64,000 nt of DNA from an uncultured Clostridia bacterium (GCA_934746715.1 CAKVFI010000003.1:62001-126000), one strand, 5' to 3'; numbered from the stretch's first letter, positions 23,845-33,598 are shown. Numbers and translations are program-made. The notes: generated by a model not told the origin, from the letters alone.

Positions 23845-24483
23845 ATGCAATTAGATGAAATAAAACAATTTGGAAAAGAGAATAATGTGCCCATTAGTTT
23901 GGACGACACATTATCCTTTTTGCTTTCCACAATGGTCAGCAACAATTGCAAACAGATTTTGGAAATTGGCACAGCAATAGGTTACAGTTCAATTGCAATG
24001 GCAACTAACACAAATTGTGAGCATATTGACACAATTGAGATTGATGCCGAGAGATATTCTTTGGCAGTTGAAAACATAAAATCTGCCAATTTAACAAAAA
24101 AAATCACACCATATTTGATTGATGCAATGGATTATCTTAAAAATTGCACAAAAAAATATGATTTTATCTATCTAGACGGGGCAAAAAATCAATACATAAA
24201 TTATCTGCCATATTTGGTTAAAATTTTAAATCCAAATGGTATTATTATGGCGGACAATTTGTATTTTCATGGCATGGTGCTGGGCAAAGTAAAAGTAACC
24301 ACTGGTTGCCGTGCTATGATAAAATCTTTGCATAAATATATTGCGGAAATCACAACAAACCCTATTTTTGACACTTTAATTTACGACATCGGCGATGGTG
24401 TTGGCTTGACAAGAATTAAACAAGCAAATATGAGCGAATTTCCAAAACCAAACAAAAAGATTGAAAAAATCAAAAAAAATTAA
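23845..24483 (+). CDS. trmR: tRNA 5-hydroxyuridine O-methyltransferase (TrmR-like)
   Basis: A 212-residue class I SAM methyltransferase of the catechol/caffeoyl-CoA O-methyltransferase type: ILEIGTAIGYSSI (SAM loop), IDTIEID, DFIYLDGAKNQY (metal-binding Asp), and MADNLYFHG. In Bacillus the YrrM/TrmR member methylates 5-hydroxyuridine at tRNA position 34 to mo5U and is followed by U32-family genes that make the hydroxyuridine. The next gene here is exactly such a U32 protein, which supports the TrmR call over a generic methyltransferase. No clear ribosome site is seen before the ATG. Confidence 0.78.
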   Translation: MQLDEIKQFGKENNVPISLDDTLSFLLSTMVSNNCKQILEIGTAIGYSSIAMATNTNCEHIDTIEIDAERYSLAVENIKSANLTKKITPYLIDAMDYLKNCTKKYDFIYLDGAKNQYINYLPYLVKILNPNGIIMADNLYFHGMVLGKVKVTTGCRAMIKSLHKYIAEITTNPIFDTLIYDIGDGVGLTRIKQANMSEFPKPNKKIEKIKKN

Positions 24484-24585
24484 TATAATTAGTTAAAATA
24501 ATCAAAAAAATTAAAAAAAATAACAAAATTAAGTTAAATTTTAAAAAAATTTGCACTAAAAAGTAAAAACAAAAGGAAAATTTGT

Positions 24586-25782
24586 ATGGAATTGCTTGCA
24601 CCCGCTGGGGACAAAGAAAAGTTAATTATGGCAATAGAATATGGGGCTGACGCTGTTTATTTGGCGTCAACTCGTTTTGGGCTGCGCACTTTTGCAGGCA
24701 ACTTTGATTTGGAAAGCCTTGCGTGGGCGGTTAACTATGCACACGAACGCAATGTTAAGGTATACGTAACCGTAAACATAATTCCACACGAAAGTGATTT
24801 GGCAGATTTGCCAGAATATATAAAATATTTGGATAGTATTGGCGTTGACGCAGTTATTTGTGCCGATTTGGGCGTAATTAGTATGGTTAGACGTATTGCT
24901 CCAAATTTGGCAGTGCATGTAAGCACACAAGCCAACATAACCAACAGCGAAAGTGCAATGGTTTATGTAAATATGGGGGTTAAGCGTCTTATTTTGGCAC
25001 GAGAGATGACAATGGAAGAAATTGCTTGTTTGCGTGCAAAAATTCCAGCAGATATTGAACTGGAAGCTTTTTGCCATGGGGCAATGTGTATCAGTTATTC
25101 TGGCAGATGTTTGTTAAGCAACTTTTTCACTGGGCGCGACGCCAACCGTGGTGCATGCGTGCAATCTTGCCGTTGGGGTTATGCAATTAGGGAGGTTAGC
25201 AGGCAGCAAGAGTATCCTATTGAAGAAGACAGTCACGGCACATATATTTTAAACAGCAAAGATATGTGCATGATTGACTACTTGGACAAACTGCGCGATG
25301 CGGGTGTAACTTCAATCAAAATTGAAGGCAGAATGAAAACGGAATACTATGTTGCAAACATTGTAAATGCTTATCGCATGGCACTTGATTATTTGTACAC
25401 TCACAAAGATTTCAAATTGCCGGAAGAAATTAAAAATGAAGTTTTTAAATGCAGTCATCGTGATTATAGTGAAGGGTTTTATTTTGGCAACCCAAAGCAA
25501 ACGCTTGAAACCAGCACACCTCAAACAGACTACGAATTTGTGGCAATCGTTGTTGAAAACAGCAAAAATGGCATGGCAAAAGTTGAAATGCGCAACAGAT
25601 TTAAGGTTGGGGAGCAATTAGAATTGTTGTCTAAACAAAAAAATAATGCTATAATAACAATTGAACAAATTTTGGATGACAAAGGTCAATCTTTGCCAGA
25701 ATGTAAAATTCCAAAGCAAATTGTGGCGGTAAAAACCAATTTGGATTTGAAAAAATTTGAAATATTAAGAAGGAAAAAATAA
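24586..25782 (+). CDS. trhP: U32 family tRNA hydroxylation protein (TrhP-like)
   Basis: A 398-residue U32 family protein, once annotated as peptidase/collagenase, whose bacterial members TrhP/YrrN-YrrO take part in prephenate-dependent formation of 5-hydroxyuridine at tRNA position 34. The N-terminal TIM-barrel start MELLAPAGD and the family signature EAFCHGAMCISYSGRCLLS (about residues 161-179) are intact, with further cysteines in GACVQSCRW. AAAAGGAAAA precedes the ATG. Bacillus has two adjacent paralogues; here there is one. It follows trmR at about 100 bases and is followed after two bases by the lipid kinase. Confidence 0.85.
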   Translation: MELLAPAGDKEKLIMAIEYGADAVYLASTRFGLRTFAGNFDLESLAWAVNYAHERNVKVYVTVNIIPHESDLADLPEYIKYLDSIGVDAVICADLGVISMVRRIAPNLAVHVSTQANITNSESAMVYVNMGVKRLILAREMTMEEIACLRAKIPADIELEAFCHGAMCISYSGRCLLSNFFTGRDANRGACVQSCRWGYAIREVSRQQEYPIEEDSHGTYILNSKDMCMIDYLDKLRDAGVTSIKIEGRMKTEYYVANIVNAYRMALDYLYTHKDFKLPEEIKNEVFKCSHRDYSEGFYFGNPKQTLETSTPQTDYEFVAIVVENSKNGMAKVEMRNRFKVGEQLELLSKQKNNAIITIEQILDDKGQSLPECKIPKQIVAVKTNLDLKKFEILRRKK

Positions 25783-25784
25783 AA

Positions 25785-26681
25785 GTGAAGCAATACTCAT
25801 CTGTGCTTGTGATTTACAATCCAGACGCTTTAAAAGGCAAAATTGAACAAAAATTGCCATACATAAAACAGCGTCTTTCTTTGCGTTTCACAACAGTTGA
25901 CGCTATTGCAAGCAAATCACCGGAGCACACTCAAGATGTTGCGTTAAAAAACTCTGGCAAGTATGACATAATTTTGTCAGCAGGTGGGGACGGCACTTTG
26001 CACAATGTTATCAACGGCGTGGCAAGGGCAGAGCAAAAAAGCATTGTTGGTGTTTTGCCTTTTGGCACATGCAATGATGTGGCTCGCACTCTTGAAATCC
26101 CTCGTGATTTGGATAATTCCATTAACGCGGTTTTGCGATTGCACACAACAAAATACGACATAATGTTTGACGGGGAACAATACATTGCTTACTCTTTGGC
26201 AAGTGGATATTTAACAAGTGTGTCGTTCAAAGCAAATCAAAAAACAAAAAGCAAAATTGGGCGCATGGCATATGTTTGGGCAGGTCTTGGAGGTTTGTTC
26301 AAACTCAAGGCACTTCCATTTACTTTTGAAGTTGACAATACAAGGATAAACGACAAGTTTGTTTATGTTATGCTTATTAATGGGCGTTCGGCTGGTGGGT
26401 TTGAAATCAACAAAAATGAAGACATTGCAAATGGCAAAATCAAATTTGTTGCAATCAAAAAAACCAAGGGGATTGGGTCGTTTTGCACTTTTGTGCGCAT
26501 GTTCACTCGTGGAGTTGACGCAATTAGAAAAAGCAAATCTGCAATTGTTGTTGAAGCAAAAAAGGTCTCAATTGAAAATCCTTCAAATGAACCATTTTGC
26601 TTGGATGGAGAAAAGGTTAAATTTTTAACAAAACAAATTCAAGTTGCAACAACTCTTGAGTTTATTGCAAATTTATTTTAA
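25785..26681 (+). CDS. Diacylglycerol/lipid kinase family protein
   Basis: A 298-residue protein of the DAGK catalytic (DgkB/YegS) family. The nucleotide loop GGDGTLHNVINGV is complete (about residues 66-78), followed by VLPFGTCNDVARTL (the PxGTxND block) and a C-terminal beta sandwich with FCLDGEKV (equivalent of the conserved D-G-E). It would phosphorylate diacylglycerol or a similar lipid with ATP. The start is a GTG, two bases after the trhP stop, with AGAAGGAA eleven bases upstream. It is probably co-transcribed with trhP. The substrate is inferred from family only. Confidence 0.88.
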   Translation: MKQYSSVLVIYNPDALKGKIEQKLPYIKQRLSLRFTTVDAIASKSPEHTQDVALKNSGKYDIILSAGGDGTLHNVINGVARAEQKSIVGVLPFGTCNDVARTLEIPRDLDNSINAVLRLHTTKYDIMFDGEQYIAYSLASGYLTSVSFKANQKTKSKIGRMAYVWAGLGGLFKLKALPFTFEVDNTRINDKFVYVMLINGRSAGGFEINKNEDIANGKIKFVAIKKTKGIGSFCTFVRMFTRGVDAIRKSKSAIVVEAKKVSIENPSNEPFCLDGEKVKFLTKQIQVATTLEFIANLF

Positions 26682-26707
26682 TTTGATGTTTTTATTTATT
26701 AATTAAG

Positions 26708-26735
26708 TGAGTGCAAAAAACACTCATTTTTTTTT
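26708..26735 (+). terminator. Terminator after the lipid kinase gene
   Basis: TGAGTG/CACTCA stem followed by nine T. Confidence 0.8.
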
Positions 26736-26756
26736 AATAGGTTAATATTATATTTT

Positions 26757-26984
26757 ATGAACTTGTCCCAAGCAAAACTTAACACAGAATGTGTTGTGCA
26801 AAATGTTGCAGTTAAAGATACAAATTTTAAAATTCGCCTTATGGAGTTGGGCTTGACGCCCGGCACAAAAATTAAAGTTAAACATAAGAGCGCATTAAAA
26901 AAAACTTTGCTTGTTGTTTTTGCTTGCACTTGTTTCACTTTAAAAGAAAATATTGCAAAGGAAATTGAAGTGATTTATGCCTAA
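26757..26984 (+). CDS. feoA: FeoA, ferrous iron transport accessory protein
   Basis: A 75-residue SH3-like FeoA protein with the family hallmark RLMELGLTPGTKIKVKHK, which supports FeoB in ferrous iron uptake. The ORF overlaps feoB by eight bases, so the pair is coupled. Only about 20 bases separate the terminator T run from the ATG. They hold a TAATAT/TATTAT element and no Shine-Dalgarno, so the transcript may start at or very near the ATG. No Fur-type palindrome could be made out in this small space. Confidence 0.9.
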   Translation: MNLSQAKLNTECVVQNVAVKDTNFKIRLMELGLTPGTKIKVKHKSALKKTLLVVFACTCFTLKENIAKEIEVIYA

Positions 26985-29061
26985 ATTTGATTTGGAAAAT
27001 TTAAAACCACAAAACAAAATTTTGCTTGTTGGCAATCCCAATGTTGGCAAATCTACACTGTTCAATTCACTCACACGTTCACATGAACACACTGGAAATT
27101 TTCATGGTGTTACAGTGAGTGAAGCAAAAAAAATTGTTGATTTTGAAAATGAAAAATTTTGTTTTTATGATCTCCCAGGGTTGTATTCAATGATACCTTT
27201 TTCACGAGAAGAGGAGGTTAGCAAAAATTTTATTTTAACAGATTGCGCGCGTTTGGTTGTGGTTGATGCAAATTCTTTAAGACGCAATTTGTATCTTTGC
27301 TTGCAACTCAAAGAATTAAATTTAGATTACAAAATTTTGTTGAATAATTATGATTATTTTTGCAAAAAAGGTAATCATATTGATGTTAAAAAATTAAGTC
27401 AAAAATTAAATATTGACATTGAAATAGTAAATGCCAAAAAACAAAAATTAACAAAAAATTTATTAAAAGTTAAAAATAATTCAAAAAATATATCAAATTT
27501 TGACAATTTTTCAAAAAATAATTTAAATTATTTAAAAAATATTGTTGAAATAATAAAAAATAAGTTAAATTTAAGCGAAAAACAAATTATTTTTGCATTA
27601 AATGGCATTTTTGATGGCTTAAATGACACACAAATTGACTATATTAAAGGTTTTTATGCGGAAATAATAAAGCAAAGATATATTTATATTGATAATTTGC
27701 TTGTAGATTGTCAAAAATTAAAAAATAATTATATTTATGGCGAAAATAAATTAGATAAATTGATTTTAAACCCATTTTTTATGATTTTTTCGTTTATTTT
27801 TGCATTTTTTTTAATTTTTTATTTAATTTTCTTTTCGCTTGGCCCAGCAATTAGTGATTTGTTTATTTATGCAATTAATTTTTTAATTGTTAATCCGTTT
27901 TTAAATTTTTTAACTAGCATAACCGATAATATTTGGTTAATTGAATTTTTTAATTCTGGAGTGTTTAGTTCATTCACAACCATATTAAGTTTTTTGCCAC
28001 AGATTTGTTTGATGTATGTTGTGCTAACAATTTTGGAAGACAGTGGTTTGATTGCAAGATTGTGCTATGTTGTTGATGACTTTTTGTCCACCTTGGGTTT
28101 GAATGGAAAAGTGGTGTATATCATGCTTATGGGGTTGGGGTGCAACACTCTTGCGACAATGACCACAAGAAACATGAAAGGAAAAAATTTAAAAACAAAA
28201 GCAGCACTATTAAATCCTTATATCAGTTGCATGGCAAGATTGCCAATTTACTCAATCATTGCAAGTGCATTTTTCAAAGCAAAATCTTTTTGGGTGGTTT
28301 TGGGTGTTTATCTGTTGGGTATTGTTGTGGCTCTTGTTTTGGCGTTCATTTTAAACAAAACCATTTTGCCAACCGAGCAAGGAGAGTTGTTGCTTGAGTT
28401 TCCGCCGCTTAAACACATAGACATCAAACATTGCTTTCAAACAATTTTAACCAGCGCGGTTGATATGTTCCGCAGATTGTTCACAGTTGTGTTGACGGTT
28501 GGTATAATTATTTGGATTGCAACTCACACCGAGTTTAATTTGCATTACACACAAGATATAACAAACAGCATAGCGTATCTTGTTGCTGGCAAAATTTGCT
28601 TTTTGTTTGCGCCAATTGGTTTAAACTCTGCAGGTGTGGTGTGTGCTTTGTTTGTTGGGGTACTTGCAAAAGAGTTGGTTGTAAGCACAATGTCAATCTG
28701 CAACAATGCTCTTACAAGGGGTGAACTGGTTGCCAGTTTGGCGGTTTCAACAAGTGTAATCAACTTTTCGCCAGCAAGTGCAATTTCGTTTTTAATATTT
28801 TCGTTGCTTTATTGCCCATGTGCCAGCAATTTGGCAGTTTTAAAAGCGGAAACTGACAAATTTTACGCTGTGTTTGCGGTTTTAAGCCAAATTTCAATTG
28901 CTTACATTTTGTCGTTTGTGGCATATCAAACAATAATAGGCAAATTTTGGTTTGCCATAATTGTTTTGGCAATCGTTGCTTTAATCACATTTTCAGTTAT
29001 GTTTGTTGCAAAAAAAGCAAAAAAAGGCAAATGTTTTGGCTGCAAAAACTGCAAAATTTAA
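26977..29061 (+). CDS. feoB: FeoB, ferrous iron transporter
   Basis: A 694-residue membrane GTPase that imports Fe(II). The cytoplasmic G domain has G1 GNPNVGKST (19-27), G2 GVTVS, G3 DLPGLYS and an N-x-x-D G4 (NNYD). The stretch to about residue 260 is unusually Asn/Lys-rich and AT-rich in DNA. The membrane part has the two Gate repeats with ARLCYVVDDF, LGLNGK, GLGCNTLAT and ARLPIY. The C-terminus ends in a cysteine cluster (GKCFGCKNCK), common in Feo systems that lack FeoC. It overlaps feoA. Confidence 0.95.
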   Translation: MPKFDLENLKPQNKILLVGNPNVGKSTLFNSLTRSHEHTGNFHGVTVSEAKKIVDFENEKFCFYDLPGLYSMIPFSREEEVSKNFILTDCARLVVVDANSLRRNLYLCLQLKELNLDYKILLNNYDYFCKKGNHIDVKKLSQKLNIDIEIVNAKKQKLTKNLLKVKNNSKNISNFDNFSKNNLNYLKNIVEIIKNKLNLSEKQIIFALNGIFDGLNDTQIDYIKGFYAEIIKQRYIYIDNLLVDCQKLKNNYIYGENKLDKLILNPFFMIFSFIFAFFLIFYLIFFSLGPAISDLFIYAINFLIVNPFLNFLTSITDNIWLIEFFNSGVFSSFTTILSFLPQICLMYVVLTILEDSGLIARLCYVVDDFLSTLGLNGKVVYIMLMGLGCNTLATMTTRNMKGKNLKTKAALLNPYISCMARLPIYSIIASAFFKAKSFWVVLGVYLLGIVVALVLAFILNKTILPTEQGELLLEFPPLKHIDIKHCFQTILTSAVDMFRRLFTVVLTVGIIIWIATHTEFNLHYTQDITNSIAYLVAGKICFLFAPIGLNSAGVVCALFVGVLAKELVVSTMSICNNALTRGELVASLAVSTSVINFSPASAISFLIFSLLYCPCASNLAVLKAETDKFYAVFAVLSQISIAYILSFVAYQTIIGKFWFAIIVLAIVALITFSVMFVAKKAKKGKCFGCKNCKI

Positions 29062-29080
29062 GCAAAAAACAAAAAAACAA

Positions 29081-29109
29081 TTGAAAATATATTGGGCTTG
29101 TGTTATACT
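29081..29109 (+). promoter_or_regulatory. Promoter giving a leaderless der mRNA
   Basis: TTGAAA (29081-29086), 17-base spacer, TATACT (29104-29109) with TG before it; the der ATG lies eight bases further, at the expected transcription start. Confidence 0.75.
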
Positions 29110-29117
29110 AACCAAGT

Positions 29118-30434
29118 ATGAAAAAACCACTTGTAGCAATAGTCGGCAAACCAAATGTTGGCAAGTCAACATTTTTTAACAAAATTGCTGGCAGTAAGAT
29201 TAGTATAGTTGAAGATATCCCTGGTGTAACGAGAGATAGAATTTTTGCCAACGCGGAATGGTGTGGCTATCAATTTCAAATTGTGGACACCGGCGGGTTA
29301 GATTTTAACAAAGATGATGAAATTAACAAACGCATAATTGAGCAAGCAAACCTTGCAATTGATTTGGCTGATGTTATCATTTTGTTTGTGGATGGCAAAC
29401 AGGGCATAACACATGATGATGTTGAGGTTGCCAATTATTTGCGCAGAGCTAAAGCACCAAAAGTGCTTGCTGTTAACAAATTGGATAACAATGAAGTTGA
29501 AAAAACTTACGAGTTTTATGAACTTGGACTTGGCGACCCAATTGCCATTTCTGCCGAACAAGGCAAAGGTATTGGCGATTTGCTTGATGAGGTTGTTAAA
29601 TATCTCCGCCGCACTGAAAAGGAAGAAGATGAGTCCACTGTTAAAATCGCTTTGGTGGGCAAGCCAAACGCTGGCAAATCCAGCATAACAAACCGCTTGC
29701 TGGGCGAAGATAGGGTGGTCGTAAGTTCTGTTGCAGGCACAACGCGTGATGCTATCGATAGCCCTTTTAGGTGGAACAACAAAGATTATTGTTTGATTGA
29801 CACTGCTGGTTTAAGGCGCAAATCAAAAATAGAGCCAGACAGCATTGAGCGTTACAGTGTTATCCGCAGCCTTAACGCAATTGAACGTGCTGATGTGGTG
29901 GTTGTTGTGCTTGACGCAAGTGAAGGCATAACCGAACAAGATGTGCGCATTTTGGGCTTGGTGCATGAGCAAGGCAAACCAACAGTTGTGGTTGTTAACA
30001 AATGGGATTTGATTGAAAATGCCACCGAACAACGCAAAGCCTTTGAAAAGCAATTTGAAAATGATTTGGCGTTTATGAAATACTATGTAACACTTTATGT
30101 TTCTTGTGCCACGGGGCAACGTATCGGGCAGATTATGGAAAAGGTTGATTACGTGCTTACCAATGCAAAAAGAGAAATTCCTATGGCACTTTTCAACAAT
30201 GTGTTAACAAACGCAATCAGTGCAACCGAACCACCAAGCAAGCATGGCAAACGCTTGAAAATCATCTTTGGCAAACAAGTTGCAACTTGCCCACCAACTT
30301 TTGAAATTTATTGCAACAATGCAGAATTGGTTGAAAATTCATATATACGTTATATTGAAAACAACCTTCGCCGTGCTTTTGATTTTAACGGCACACCAAT
30401 TAAAGTTACTTTTAAAAACAAAAATGAAAATTAA
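29118..30434 (+). CDS. der: Ribosome biogenesis GTPase Der (EngA)
   Basis: Der has two consecutive GTPase domains and a KH-like C-terminus and acts in maturation of the 50S subunit. Both G1 motifs are clear (GKPNVGKST near 10-18 and GKPNAGKSS near 183-191), with G3 DTGG and DTAG and G4 NKLD and NKWD. At 438 residues it is the normal length. It has its own promoter with an extended -10 placed so that transcription should begin at the ATG, and no Shine-Dalgarno is present. PlsY follows a few genes later, as near der in other Bacillota. Confidence 0.96.
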   Translation: MKKPLVAIVGKPNVGKSTFFNKIAGSKISIVEDIPGVTRDRIFANAEWCGYQFQIVDTGGLDFNKDDEINKRIIEQANLAIDLADVIILFVDGKQGITHDDVEVANYLRRAKAPKVLAVNKLDNNEVEKTYEFYELGLGDPIAISAEQGKGIGDLLDEVVKYLRRTEKEEDESTVKIALVGKPNAGKSSITNRLLGEDRVVVSSVAGTTRDAIDSPFRWNNKDYCLIDTAGLRRKSKIEPDSIERYSVIRSLNAIERADVVVVVLDASEGITEQDVRILGLVHEQGKPTVVVVNKWDLIENATEQRKAFEKQFENDLAFMKYYVTLYVSCATGQRIGQIMEKVDYVLTNAKREIPMALFNNVLTNAISATEPPSKHGKRLKIIFGKQVATCPPTFEIYCNNAELVENSYIRYIENNLRRAFDFNGTPIKVTFKNKNEN

Positions 30435-30440
30435 ATTTGT

Positions 30441-30478
30441 AACCTTGTCATTGAGTTTAATAATGGCAAGGTTTTTTG
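30441..30478 (+). terminator. Terminator of der
   Basis: AACCTTGTCATT/AATGGCAAGGTT stem followed by TTTTTTG. Confidence 0.8.
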
Positions 30479-30569
30479 TTGACAAAACATATAAAGTTTT
30501 AAAATCAATTGTTGATTTGGCTAATGATTTTTAATTATTTTAATTAATTGCATTTTTATTTTTTTTAGT

Positions 30570-30599
30570 TTGACAATAGCAACATTAAATTGTTACAAT
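30570..30599 (+). promoter_or_regulatory. Promoter of the GLUG-type surface gene, near-leaderless
   Basis: TTGACA (30570-30575), 18-base spacer, TACAAT (30594-30599). ATG codons follow 5 and 11 bases after the -10. Confidence 0.7.
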
Positions 30600-30603
30600 G
30601 TAA

Positions 30604-32238
30604 ATGAATATGTTTGGGTCAAAGAGTGTTAAATATAAAAAGATAGTAAGTTTACTCTTGCTTGCTTTTTGCTTTGCCTTGGTTGTTATAACAATTCTTG
30701 GTTTGGCGTTTAATTTAACACCAAACAATGTTGCAGTTATCCGCACCACATCTGGCGTTGTTAAATTGGAACTGACAGACACTGTTACGCTAGAAGACAA
30801 CACAAAAGAAAAGTTGGCAAAAAAAATCAAAATTTCTTCAACTGGCGAAACGGGCGAACTTGGTTATTCTGTTAGGGTAACAGCAAATGATGTTATGTTC
30901 AACTATTTGGTTAATGACAATGAATTTTATTTTAAAGCAATTGGCAACAGCCTTAACACAACAAGTGAACATACATTTAGAGCAACAGCAAGCAGCTTTC
31001 ATGTAACTTCAACAAGCACATGGAATGAATTAGTAAAAAAAGTTTCGCAAAACACGGTTTATTCAATAGTTTATCTTGACGCTGATTTAAATTTTAATAA
31101 TGCGTTTATAAATCCAGTTGGTTATGGTGGATCTTATCCTGGCACGCCTTTTAAAGGTGTGTTTGATGGCAAAGGACACACAATCAGAAATTTCACTATG
31201 GGCAAGGGTATTTATTCTGGAACGGTTGGCTTGTTTGGGCAAACAGAAGGTGCAATAATAAAAAATTTGAATGTTGAAAACGCAACCATCAATTACACAA
31301 ACGATTATGGCGAATACGATTATGTAAACAAAAATCATGCATTGTATAGTTATAGAGATATCCAAGAAGCATGGAAGCCAAATGTTATTGAACTTTATGT
31401 TGGGTTTATTGTTGGCGAAATGAAAGGTGGAGAAGTTTTAAATTGCAGAGTTGATTCAACTTGTTCAATGACGGTTAAAGCCGTTACATTTATAGAAGGT
31501 TTTTTTGATAACAATTCAGAAGATAACAACAAACAATTGTCGCAAATGATTGGCGGAGTTGTTGGCGGGGCGTATGGAAAAATCACAAATTGCGAATCAC
31601 ACGCAAACATAACAGCTTACAACAAGAACCAAAGAGAATTTTGCGTAAGTGGAGTGTGTGGCGGCTGGGCAAATTATCAACAATCTTTGAAAGTTAGCAA
31701 CTGCTTGTTTAAAGGTAGAGTGAAAATTATTGATGAATCTTCAAGTTCATTTAATCCAACTTATTTGTCATATGGTGGCATAGTTGGTGGCGGATTTAGG
31801 TGCATGCTTTTTTTCGGCAGCGATTCTGTTAGTAGTGTTGAAATGTCAAGTTGCGTTGCAATTTTGGATAATTTTGAATTGGTTGGTTGCACAAAAAGCA
31901 AAGCAAAAACGGATTTTAACAACAATAGTGTTGATAGTATGTTTTCTTGCAGGTATTCGTTCCAACCAATATTTGCTCTTTTCCCAGTTCATCGCACACC
32001 TAGTTACGCAAATGGCGTTTTCAATTATTGTGGGTATTCATACAGAAAAGTAAAAGATTACCAGGGCAATGATAAAATAAACATGTATAAATTAACTGAT
32101 TGCTATTTTACAATAAACAATAATCAAAAAGACAATTTCTTCATGAATTATGCTTATTTGATTAGTAATGGCAAAGTTACTGCCAAATTTTACGAGGGCG
32201 CTCGTTTTGGGTATCAAGATTATTATTACAACAAATAA
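30604..32238 (+). CDS. Surface protein with GLUG-type beta repeats
   Basis: A 544-residue membrane-anchored or secreted protein. One helix spans about residues 13-36; the rest is extracytoplasmic. From about 180 it has repeats of the GLUG/M26-like kind: PFKGVFDGKGHTIRNF, VGLFGQTEGAIIKNLNV, VGFIVGEMKGGEVLNC and GGVVGGAYGKITNC, the pattern of a beta-helix adhesin. No LPxTG anchor is visible. The start may be 30604 or, two codons later, 30610; the latter fits the promoter better because the mRNA would then start at the ATG. The function is probably host or matrix contact (inference). Confidence 0.78.
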   Translation: MNMFGSKSVKYKKIVSLLLLAFCFALVVITILGLAFNLTPNNVAVIRTTSGVVKLELTDTVTLEDNTKEKLAKKIKISSTGETGELGYSVRVTANDVMFNYLVNDNEFYFKAIGNSLNTTSEHTFRATASSFHVTSTSTWNELVKKVSQNTVYSIVYLDADLNFNNAFINPVGYGGSYPGTPFKGVFDGKGHTIRNFTMGKGIYSGTVGLFGQTEGAIIKNLNVENATINYTNDYGEYDYVNKNHALYSYRDIQEAWKPNVIELYVGFIVGEMKGGEVLNCRVDSTCSMTVKAVTFIEGFFDNNSEDNNKQLSQMIGGVVGGAYGKITNCESHANITAYNKNQREFCVSGVCGGWANYQQSLKVSNCLFKGRVKIIDESSSSFNPTYLSYGGIVGGGFRCMLFFGSDSVSSVEMSSCVAILDNFELVGCTKSKAKTDFNNNSVDSMFSCRYSFQPIFALFPVHRTPSYANGVFNYCGYSYRKVKDYQGNDKINMYKLTDCYFTINNNQKDNFFMNYAYLISNGKVTAKFYEGARFGYQDYYYNK

Positions 32239-32246
32239 AATTAACA

Positions 32247-32291
32247 CTTGACATTATGCAGTAAATGTATTATTATAATGTCAAGTTTTTT
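32247..32291 (+). terminator. Terminator that contains a promoter
   Basis: A perfect 11-base inverted repeat, CTTGACATTAT (32247-32257) and ATAATGTCAAG (32275-32285), is followed by TTTTTT. Its arms carry the -35 and -10 of the next gene. Confidence 0.8.
32248..32279 (+). promoter_or_regulatory. Promoter of the lipoprotein gene, inside the terminator stem
   Basis: TTGACA (32248-32253) in the left arm. The -10 is TATTAT (32271-32276, 17-base spacer) or TATAAT (32274-32279, 20-base spacer) at the right arm. Confidence 0.7.
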
Positions 32292-32326
32292 ATCTTAATA
32301 TTTTTGGCAACAAAAAGGAGATTTTT

Positions 32327-33598
32327 ATGGAAGAAAATTTAAATTTGATTGTAAAAGCAGTAAAACGTGTTTCAAACAAATTGCGTGACAGCAAGGTTTG
32401 GAAAAAAATTGCCAGCTTGGTTTTGGCTGGTGCGGTTGCAACCACATTTGTTGGTTGTGCAAACAATACTAACAATAACGAAAGCAAAAAACCAGATGAC
32501 AGCACAACAATCAACACTGATATTGACAAAGTTGACATGACAATGTTCTCTTATTTAACAAACAATTTGTTTGACAGTGAAGAATGTAAAAAATTAAACA
32601 AAGCAATTGAGTCCAATTTTGAAAAAGGCTTTTATAAAGACGTTTATGGCAATCCATACACATTTTTAAAAGAACAAGGTTATGATGTGGACAAAATCAT
32701 GTCTGGCGAACAAGAATGTTTGACAAGTGCTTTTGTTTTAAGCACAGACAACCAAGGGGTTAAACTTGATGCAACATATAGCGTTGTTCCAGATTTGTAT
32801 ATGGGCATAAATGTTGCAGACGACACCAATACATATTACAATCAATACTTAATTAAATATAATCTTACAGAGCAAGAGATGACAGAATACCATGCTTTGC
32901 ACAATCAAAGATATACTCAAAGTTTGTATTTAAACAACATTTTATCTCAAAACAAAACACCAAAACTTTTGATGACAGGGAAAATTAATATTGAATCATA
33001 CAATGCAATTCGTGAAAATTTGAATAACCATTTTGTTATTCCAGATTATTGTGATTATGTTATCCAAAAATTGGGCGAAAAAAATGGCAAACCATATTTT
33101 AAAGTTGTAGTATATGATTGGGGCTCTGTGTCATTTTATCAACCTAATGAAGGTACTTGCGGAATACCAAAATGCAACACTGGCTCAATGTTTTATGAAA
33201 ATTTCACTTTTGATGATAGCGTTGCGATCAACACTGATAATGACATTTTGTCAATTGACAAAGCCACTTTAAAAGAAGATGTTGCGTGTGGCGATGGTGA
33301 TGAAAATGACGGAAATCACGCTTACCATGATGCAATCTCTTATTCACGCCAAGATATGGCTCTTAACCTTTTCCCACAAGTGTTTAAATTTATGACAAAG
33401 GACAACATTAAGGTCAAAAATTATTATGAGCAAATCTTTAATGAAGATGGTTCACCAGCTTATGATAAAGATGGCAATTTGCTTTTTGATTACACAAAAT
33501 TGAGAACCACATTAGTCTTTTTCACAGGGGATAATGAAGAAAATCGCACTATAGTTTACAAAATTGACCCAAAACAAAACACAAAGGAATTGGATTAA
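32327..33598 (+). CDS. Putative lipoprotein, 423 residues
   Basis: Not assigned to a family. An unusually long basic n-region (about 30 residues) precedes a hydrophobic stretch and the lipobox-like TFVGC (cysteine near residue 44), after which comes an Asn/Ser/Lys linker. The mature part is acidic and hydrophilic with no enzyme motif that I recognise. A strong AAAAAGGAG precedes the ATG. The long leader before the lipobox is atypical for a lipoprotein, so membrane anchoring by an uncleaved helix is an alternative. The gene is monocistronic between a terminator-promoter and plsY. Confidence 0.7.
   Translation: MEENLNLIVKAVKRVSNKLRDSKVWKKIASLVLAGAVATTFVGCANNTNNNESKKPDDSTTINTDIDKVDMTMFSYLTNNLFDSEECKKLNKAIESNFEKGFYKDVYGNPYTFLKEQGYDVDKIMSGEQECLTSAFVLSTDNQGVKLDATYSVVPDLYMGINVADDTNTYYNQYLIKYNLTEQEMTEYHALHNQRYTQSLYLNNILSQNKTPKLLMTGKINIESYNAIRENLNNHFVIPDYCDYVIQKLGEKNGKPYFKVVVYDWGSVSFYQPNEGTCGIPKCNTGSMFYENFTFDDSVAINTDNDILSIDKATLKEDVACGDGDENDGNHAYHDAISYSRQDMALNLFPQVFKFMTKDNIKVKNYYEQIFNEDGSPAYDKDGNLLFDYTKLRTTLVFFTGDNEENRTIVYKIDPKQNTKELD

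Noticed and set aside
26736..26756. Fur box before feoA
   Set aside because: The 21 bases available show only a -10-like element and no convincing palindrome.
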